64,000 bases of DNA from Anniella stebbinsi (Eukaryota > Chordata > Lepidosauria > Squamata > Anniellidae), in contig JARDYH010000003.1 in NCBI GenBank assembly GCA_029215795.1, positions 64,612,109-64,676,108 on the forward strand, written 5' to 3'. Below the pieces are notes generated by a model. That model did no database searches. It was not told where the DNA came from and saw only the letters and a list, made by a program, of their open reading frames with translations. Positions 57,105 to 64,000 of the stretch are shown one piece after another (the stretch's first letter is position 1; the number at the start of each line of letters is the position of its first letter). The position numbers and the translations under genes were made by a program.

Positions 57105-57407
57105 GGCCGTAATTACACAGGTGATTTTAAGCACACCCACCTTGATTTTGATCCACTTCTTCAGTGCTGGACTTGCATGATGTCGCCCCCTCCTGCTGCT
57201 CTCTCACCCTGGGGTCACAGTTTTTAGTTTCTGTTTCGATTTATCCCTGAATGGGCAAAGTCCGAAACAGATAAAGGTCAATAGGCCAAGCTGAGGTATC
57301 GCAGCAATACCAACCACATGTGATTCAAAATGCTAGACTCGCATAGGAAATGGAGAGGGAACCTGCAGAAGCAAACTCGGGGGGAAATAGTAGGTGTGAT
57401 AAAGGCC
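57105..57407. mobile_element. 303-bp TIR MITE with TAA target duplication
   Basis: Starts GGCCGTAATTACACAGGTG and ends TAGGTGTGATAAAGGCC, imperfect inverted repeats. TAA is on both sides (57102-57104, 57408-57410). TAA/TTA duplication and GGC termini match Harbinger-type elements. The interior has GAAACAGATAAAGG facing TTTCGATTTATCC-like sequence. No transposase. Confidence 0.65.
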
Positions 57408-57410
57408 TAA

Positions 57411-58288
57411 ATCAACAGCTGATAGGCATGAAGGAATCTTCTGCATCTGTGAAGGCTTATGGTGAATTCCATTGGCTCTCATTGTTAAAAAGCCTTTTTT
57501 TTTAAATGGGAATTAAAAAAGTTTGCCACCAACTACAGTTCAAGAAGAATAGAAACCCACCAATGATTTATTGCAGACCTCTTTCATTTTTTCAGAAACA
57601 TTGATTTAAAAAAATGGTTGCCAACCTTTTTTCTGAAAGTCAACAGACGGAGGGTTTTTCTGCTTGTTTTTGTTTTATAAATGTTCTATCTCCCTCAGAC
57701 TTTCATCAATCATCTTGATATTTTCAGGGTATATAAAAACAACGCTTCTTTCTGACACCTGTAAATTTCAAAAAGATTGATGAAACCATTCCTATTTTAT
57801 GAAGGTTAGAATGACCCACCCTCAATTACCATTTTTCATGGTGGAATGCTCTGTTTTACATACTACCAGGCATCCTTTAATAAGCTGTATTATGCTGAGT
57901 CAGACCACTGGTGCAAAAAACAACAACACACATATTTTCTGAGAAAGCATGAACCCTGTAGAGCTACTGTCGATCATTGCAGGCCAAGGGTGGTCAGAAA
58001 GCAGATCTGATCTTCTCATAGATCTATGCATGCAGTAGATTGAAAAGCATTTCTGTCTCCCACTTGTTTAACAATAGCAGCAACAAAATGACTTCTCCTC
58101 TCCCCCAATTGCCCCAAAATTACTGAAATTAAGAAAACTTGGGATAAACAGGATTGAATTATTGTGTGGAAGGGTGGTGAGCTCTGTTCAGTTCTGGTAC
58201 TCAAAACAATTTCCTGGCCTCAGAATTCTTTTATCATAAGTGTTTTTCTACCAGGCTCTGATGAATCTCAGGGCACTAGTAAAAAACC

Positions 58289-58289
<1 letters not shown>
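57411..58289. other. No gene recognised
   Basis: AT-rich DNA; nothing assignable. Confidence 0.4.
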
Positions 58290-58336
<47 letters not shown>

Positions 58337-59600
58337 TAATATAATATTTATTTATAACCCACCTCTCCCTCCGGATTGAGGCGGGGAACAACAATAAATA
58401 TAAACACAAGGACCACAAAATAGATAAAATATTGAAACAAATAAAAACTAACACATCAATTAAAAACATCTTAACATTCAACTGGGTGGGCCTGCCAGAA
58501 GAGATCAGTCTTCACGGCTCTCTTAAATTCATGAAGACTGCTAATTTGTCGAATCTCCTCCAACAGGCCATTCCACAGTCAGGGAGCAGCAGAAGAGAAG
58601 GTCCTCTGTGTAACACTCGTCAGCCTAGTTCTGGCTGATTTGAGTAAATTCTTCCCAGAGGACCTGAGTGTGTGGGGTGGATTATATGGGAGAAGGCGAT
58701 CCCGCAGGTAACATGGACCCAAACCATGTAGGGCTTTAAAGGTAATAACCAACACTTTATATTTCGCCCAGAAACTGATTGGCAGCCAATGAAATTATTT
58801 TAAAATTGGTGTAATGTAGGTGTACCAGTAACCAACCTGGCTGCCATATTTTGAACTAGTTGAAGTTTCTGGACTAGGCACAAAGGTAGCCCTATGTACA
58901 GCGCATTGCAGAAGTCAAGCCTTGAAGTTACCAGTGCGTGCACTACCGTCTTTAGGTCTTCCAACTCTAGGAAGGGGCGCAGCTGGCGTATCAACCGAAG
59001 CTGATAGTAGGTACTCCTGGCCATTCCGTCTATCTGGGCTGTCATTTGGAGCGATGGATCCAGGAGTACCCCCAAGCTGCAAACACAGTCTTTCAGGGGG
59101 GGTGTATCCCCATCCAGAACTGGTTGATACACTCCAAACCCAGGTTGTGGCCTTTGACAGTAAGCACCTCTGTCTTGTCTGGATTCAGCTTCAGTTTGTT
59201 TTTCCTCATCCAGCCCATTACTGCCTCCAAGCATTCATTCAGAGGAGACACACTATCCTTAGCTGATGATGTTGTTGGAGGCATAGAGAAATATATTTGG
59301 GTGTCATCAGCGTATTGATAGCACCTTGCCCCATGCCTCTGGATGATCTCTCCCAGCGGTTTCATGTAGATGTTAAACAGCATTAGGGAAAGGATGGGAC
59401 CTTGTGGTACACCACATAGCAACTCCTTCTTTGAAGAGCAGCTAACCCCAAGCATCATCATCTGGAACCTGCCCAAGAGGTAGGACCGGAACGACTGAAG
59501 CACAGTGCTCCCAATTCCCAATTCCCCCAGGCGTTCCAGAAGGATACCATAGTCAATGGTATCGAATGCCGCTGAGAGGTCCAGAAGTTCCAACAGATCC
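58290..59600 (-). pseudogene. L2-like LINE (second subfamily), minus strand
   Basis: Reading from 59593 down: ELLDLSAAFDTIDYGILL (motif A region), CGVPQGPILSLMLFNIYMK, CYQYADDTQIYFS with catalytic ADD (about 59300), MRKNKLKLNPDKTEVL (about 59180), then a frameshift near 59100-59150. In the second frame VYQPVLDGDTPPL, RSTYYQLRLIRQLRPFLE and TSRLDFCNALYIGLP follow (to about 58850). The 3' untranslated part (58500-58370) has CTCTGGGAAGAATTTACTC, and CGGAGGGAGAGGTGGGTTA leads to a (TAA)n tail at 58290-58336. Subfamily mates: 8639-9060 and 40816-40990. 5'-truncated, one frameshift, inactive. Confidence 0.85.
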
Positions 59601-59702
59601 TACAAGACTGAAATCTGCCTATCCTTGTTGTAGTCAGTACTGAGTTAGATGGACCAACAATCTGACTTGATCTAAGGCAACTTCCTGTATTTCTATGATT
59701 CT
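59601..59702 (+). mobile_element. CR1-like/SINE 3' tail
   Basis: TTGTTGTAGTCAGTACTGAG, TAGATGGACCAACAATCTGA and AAGGCAACTTCCTGTATTTC then TATGATTCTGA form the CR1-type 3' tail found also on the tRNA-headed SINEs. It abuts the 5' end of the minus-strand L2-like copy. Confidence 0.6.
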
Positions 59703-60960
59703 GAACAGGCCAAATTACACTGTAGGCTACCTTGGTAAATGTTTGGAATGCACCAAGCTTGTGTGAATAGCAACTGTTCTGAAATAGTTTAGGAGGCTTG
59801 CTCTTATCTGCTCCACACAGTGGCCAGTGCTTCTAAATTGTTCAGGATGGTGGGGGGGGGGGAACTACAGCCTATAAAAAGTGACACAAAAGCAGGATTA
59901 TTTGAGGTAAATCAGGCACATATATCAAAATGGGATTCCATTCTTTGACAGCTTGTGCCAGCTGAGAGTTATAAATTTTTAACAAATTTGCCACAGAGCT
60001 GTAACAACCTATTGCTGGCCTTTCTGGGATTTAAAAATTATATATTCATTTACAACCAATCATGTAACCTTCATAAATCAAGGCTGGTTAAAGCAAATGT
60101 TTTTCTTCCACATGAAGCATGCATATCATCTCTTCTTTCCATGACTGGATTTATCCTTATTGAGACTATGGAGCTGAATAGGGCCCAGCAGCATTGGCAG
60201 GTTTACTTATACAAACATGGCTGGCAACAGTTTGGTCAAAGGCTGCTAATGTGGCAGAGAACAGCAGGTTGGCTCATAATGGAGGTACACCAGCTCTTCA
60301 GGAGCTGCATTGGCTCCTATTTGTGCTGGTTTTGACACATAAAGCTTGCCTAGCTAGTCCCTCCATGGAGAGACCATCACCACCACCACTATTTCCCCCA
60401 TGATTATTACACCAATCCTCAAAACTCAATCTCTGTGTCCTTTTACCAGCACTTCAGTCCATTTTCAGAGTCATGTGAAATCTCTACTCTGCTGATGGCA
60501 ATCCAGAACTTTGATCATTATCATGAAAGTTGAGAGAGCTTGTGTTTCTTAGGATGATTAGCATTAGAGATTTTTTCCCCCCTCCGTTACAAAGTGGTTT
60601 AGAATATATTAATTTTATCCGCTTCTTTCCAGACAGCTTCCATTTAGCAAAATATGCAAGCAAACTAAATGAATTTGTGTGCTAATGAATTGGTGTAAGT
60701 GAATTTATGTTTGCAAGAATATCTTAAGTGCATGCACATGTAGCAAGATGTTACATGAAAGACTTTAGAGCTTGTTCATGGATACAATTTTATCATTTCA
60801 TGACTGCAGTATCAGGAGATGACATGTAAATTGTCACATTTCACATCACCTCAGCCATCATGCTTTTCAGTGGAGTCAGTTCCTGCAGTCAGCTGCCAAT
60901 CACCAGGTGTACATACATCTATGTACTAGCTACCAAGCCTAAATAGAAGTTAGCTTTGTA
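59703..60960. other. No gene recognised; possible L2 scrap
   Basis: A plus-strand frame near 60285-60360 (LQELHWLLFVLVLTHKACLA) resembles the L2-like block 'RLHWLPI...FKVLVLTYKALHG' with a deletion. The rest is AT-rich and unassigned. Confidence 0.4.
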
Positions 60961-61280
60961 TAGGCTGACTATATGAAAAGGAGGACAGGGCTCATGTCAC
61001 TTTAACAGTTGTAGAGAAAAGAGGATTTCAGCCAGTGTCATTTGTATGCAATTAGGTCCTGGTGAAATTCCCTCTTCATCACAACAGTTAAAGTTGCAGG
61101 GGCCCTGCCTTCTTTTGTATATGGTCACTCTAGAATAGTGTCTGCAACTTTAACTGTTGTGATGAAGAGGGAATTTCACCAGGAACTAATTGCATACAAA
61201 TGACACTGGCTGAAATTCCCTTTTCTCTACAACTGTTAAAGTTACATGAGCCCTGTCCTCCTTTTCATATGGTCAGCCTA
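60961..61280. mobile_element. 320-bp foldback hAT MITE, exact 8-bp target duplication
   Basis: Starts TAGGCTGACTATATGAAAAG and ends CTTTTCATATGGTCAGCCTA. The arms (about 60961-61101 and 61140-61280) are inverted copies with only a few mismatches. The spacer of about 38 bases itself resembles an end (GTATATGGTCACTCTAGA). GCTTTGTA flanks both sides exactly (60953-60960, 61281-61288), a hAT-type duplication. No coding capacity. The exact duplication and arm similarity argue for a recent insertion. Confidence 0.9.
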
Positions 61281-61343
61281 GCTTTGTAACGTCATATCCT
61301 GTAATTCTGGCCTTTGTTAGATCAACCAAAAGCAACTGGAACT

Positions 61344-61346
<3 letters not shown>

Positions 61347-61391
<45 letters not shown>
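61347..61391. repeat. (CT)n microsatellite
   Basis: About 22 CT units about 60 bases right of the foldback element. Not contained in a recognised element. Confidence 0.95.
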
Positions 61392-62004
61392 ACTTAACAA
61401 GAGGACATACTTTTCTGATGAAAACTGCATAATTTGAAAGTTTACCCAAGACACTTAACATATTATTTTATTAATAGTTAGCAAAGATATGCTTTGAATT
61501 GGTGAATATAGTTAAAAGCAAAGGTTTTCCATTTTTACCAGCACAATAATTCTACCACATGCTGTTAACATTTCATTTTAGTCTCTCACTAGACTCTTCC
61601 TTTGTGTATTCTTAAAACAAAAAGACACTGTATTCGACTTGGACTAACGTCAGCTAAATAAATACATTTCCTTAAAGAACTTGGGGTCATCTAGCATAAT
61701 CGGCCAATGGAGTTTAGCCAATTTTGCAGAAGATGAAGGTCTGGCATGACATTAATCATGAGATATATCGGAGAAGGTTAATTGTAAAAAAAATGCAACA
61801 AATGTCATGATACATCACAAACATGTCAATAGTAAAATGAGAACTTCCCTATTCAGAATATTCACTATATGGGTCAGAGGATACTCACCTGGTAAGGAAT
61901 ATAATTTATTTGTAGTGTTCTTCTTGGAGACCAACTATGCTTTGTTTACTTGGAGAAGCTGCCTGGAAGTAGCTCCCTGTTTTTACTAATATGTCTTAAA
62001 AATC
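61392..62004. other. No gene recognised
   Basis: AT-rich flank before the LINE copy; nothing assignable. Confidence 0.4.
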
Positions 62005-63970
62005 CCAACATGTTTTCCGGGGGCTATTACATGCCGGCCCAAGGATGTGGTACAACCATCTGAGGCCTGCTGTACTGAATTTGCTAGGCACTTCCAGATA
62101 AAATCTTGGGCATCCGCCAGGACTTAGACTCCAGTGTTATAGCAGGTGAATCTAGTGAGGTGTCCAGAGCACAGGCTTGTCCTGTTTTCTTGGATTAGTT
62201 TCAGTTGATACAGCTCGAGGATGTTGACAAGGTGCTTGGACAAGTTCGTGCAACCACCTCTGTATTGGATCCTTGCCCCTCTTGGCTAATAAAAGCTACC
62301 AGGGATGGAACACCCGGCTGGGCCAGGGAAATGATTAATGCCTCTCTATGAGAGGGAGTGGTCCCAGTCTGTTTGAAGGAGGCAGTAGTGAGACCACTCC
62401 TGAAGAAATCTTCCCTAGACCCTGAAAATCTTAATAAGTATAGACCAGTGGCAAATATTCCATTCCTGGGCAAGGTCTTTGAGCGAGTGGTTGCGAGCCA
62501 GCTCCAGACACTCTTGGATGAGAGTGATTATCTGGATCCATTTCAGTCCGGCTTTAGGCCTGGTTTTGGCACGGAAACAGCCTTGGTCGCCCTGTATAAT
62601 GACCTATGTCAGAAGAAAGACAGGGGGAGTGTGACTCTGTTGATTCTCCTTGATGTTTCAGCGGCTTTCGATACCATTGACCATGGTATCCTTCTAAGAT
62701 GACTGGCTGAGTTGGGAGTGGGAGGCACTGCATTGCAGTGGCTCCGGTCCTAGTTGGCGGGTCAGCTCCAGAAGGTGGTGCTTGGGGGACATTGCTTGGC
62801 CCTGTGGATTCTCCAGTATGGGGTTCCTCAGGGGTCAGTCTTGTCCCCCATGCTGTTCAACATCTACATGAAACCTTTGGGAGCAGTCATCCAGAGTTTT
62901 GGAGTGCGTTGTCATCAGTACGCTGATGACACACAATTCTATTTCTCCTTTTCATCTTCAGCAGGTGAGGCTGTGGATGTACTGAACCAGTGCCTGGCTG
63001 CAACAATGGACTGGGTGAGGGCTAACAAACTGAAACTCAATCCAGACAAGACTGAGATGCTGTTAGTGGGTGGTTCTACTGACCGGATGGAAGGTGTTCA
63101 ACCTGTTCTGGATGGGGTTGCACTCCCCCTGAAGGAGCGGGTTTGTAGCTTGGGTGTTCTCCTAGAGTCATCTCTGTCACTTGAGGCTCAGGTGGCCTCG
63201 GTGGCACGGAGTGCCTTCTACCAACTTTGGTTGGTGGCCCAGCAATGCCCCTAGATGGACAGGGATAACCTGGCTTCAGTTGTCTATGCTCTGGTAATCT
63301 CTTAATTGGATTACTGCAATGCACTCTACGTGGGGTTGCCTTTGAAGATGGTTCAGAAGCTGCAGGTTGTGCAAAATGCAGCGGCCAGAGTGATAACAGG
63401 AACCAGAAGTTTCGAGCATATAAGACCTACTCTGGCCCGCTTGCATTGGCTGCCTATACATTTCCGAGCCCAATTCAAGGTGCTGGTTCTAACCTATAAA
63501 GCTTTACACGGCTTGGGACCACAATACCTGATGGAATGCCTCTCCCGACATGAATCTACCCATAACCTACGATCTACATCTAAGGTCCTCCTCCGGTTGC
63601 CTACTCCGAGGGAAGCACGGAGGGTGGCAACAAGGGAAAGGGCCTTTTCAGTGGTGGCCCCCCAATTATGGAACTATCTTCCCGACGAGGCTCGCCTGGC
63701 TCCAACATTGTTATCTTTTCAGTGCCAGGTCAAGACTTTCCTCTTCTCCCAGGCATTTAACAGCATATGATGAGGGTTTTGTGTTTTTGTGTTGTTGTTG
63801 TGCTTTGACCCAGAAGGATATTGTAATTTTAACTTGTTTTTATCCTTTATGGTTTTCAATTTTGTATATCGGTGTTTTTAATGTTCAGTGTTTTTAATTT
63901 TTGTAAAAAACCCAGAGAGCTTCGGCTATGGGGCGGTATATAAATGGAATAAATAAATAAATAAATAAAT
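62005..63970 (+). pseudogene. L2-like LINE, longest copy, reverse transcriptase with few lesions
   Basis: The most complete LINE here, 5'-truncated in the linker before the reverse transcriptase. One frame carries: VRPLLKKSSLDPENLNKYRP and GKVFERVVASQLQ (about 62390-62510); YLDPFQSGFRPGFGTETAL (about 62530); LLDVSAAFDTIDHGILL with both Asp intact (about 62650); VPQGSVLSPMLFNIYMKPLG (about 62822); HQYADDTQFYFSF with catalytic ADD (about 62910); LNPDKTEMLLVGG; NALYVGLPLKMVQK; and FSVVAPQLWNYLPDEARLA (about 63645). Stops fall at 62349, 62700, 62751, 63252 and 63303, with no frameshift seen. The 3' end has GAGCTTCGGCTATGGGGCGG then an AAAT-type tail (63948-63970). Near-identical to copy 1 over the shared part, which points to a recently active family. 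No host gene product. Confidence 0.88.
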
Positions 63971-64000
63971 CCATCACTTAGATGACTTTGAGCTTCATCA

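Noticed and set aside
59093..59266. Plus-strand frame over the minus-strand LINE
   Set aside because: Shadow of the LINE coding strand (59593-58800 minus).

Overview
The window looks like non-coding DNA from a squamate reptile genome, more likely a lizard than a snake (inference). It has moderate AT richness, many short microsatellites and a dense mixture of CR1-like and L2-like LINE fragments, tRNA-headed SINEs, LTR fragments and many small terminal-inverted-repeat DNA elements. I found no host protein-coding exon that I can defend, and no rRNA, functional tRNA or CRISPR array. Every protein-like open frame I recognise belongs to a retrotransposon, so the window is best read as an intergenic or deep intronic block built by repeated transposon insertion.

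Layout. 0-10 kb: a two-level foldback (about 926-1235), two SINEs (about 3046-3240 minus, 3482-3702 plus), a TIR element (3826-4315) next to a CR1-like LINE (4318-5602), a foldback (5814-6000), two more DNA elements (about 7676-7907, 8185-8428) and an L2-like 3' end (about 8639-9060 minus). 10-20 kb: a TIR element (10436-11319) split by a GC-rich hAT-like element, an LTR-like block (about 11600-12450), an element ending in ZNF143/THAP11-like motifs (12604-13273), three tandem GC-rich hairpins (13493-14258), an L2 3' end (14655-15112), and an LTR-like fragment (17640-18298). 20-40 kb: degenerate L2 (about 21960-23245), more LTR fragments (21313-21856, about 35880-36701), a twin pair of 225/226-bp elements (19854, 28476), a nested hAT element with an intact 8-bp target duplication (27630-28038), CR1 tails and foldbacks. 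40-64 kb: more small TIR elements, two inverted copies of a 1.2-kb hAT-like element (48914-50144, 55134-56685, the second carrying a further insertion), two closely related L2-like LINE copies (50931-52300, 62005-63970), an L2 relative on the minus strand (58290-59600), and a 320-bp foldback element (60961-61280).

The parts do not form a pathway. They record successive mobilisation: retrotransposons copied by target-primed reverse transcription, and short non-autonomous DNA elements that must have been moved by transposases encoded elsewhere. The best leads are several insertions with exact target-site duplications, a premature stop shared by the two related L2 copies, transcription-factor-like motifs inside mobile elements, and tandem GC-rich hairpins whose arms carry consensus splice-donor sequences. 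Family names are by recognition of protein motifs, ends and duplications; no database search was possible.
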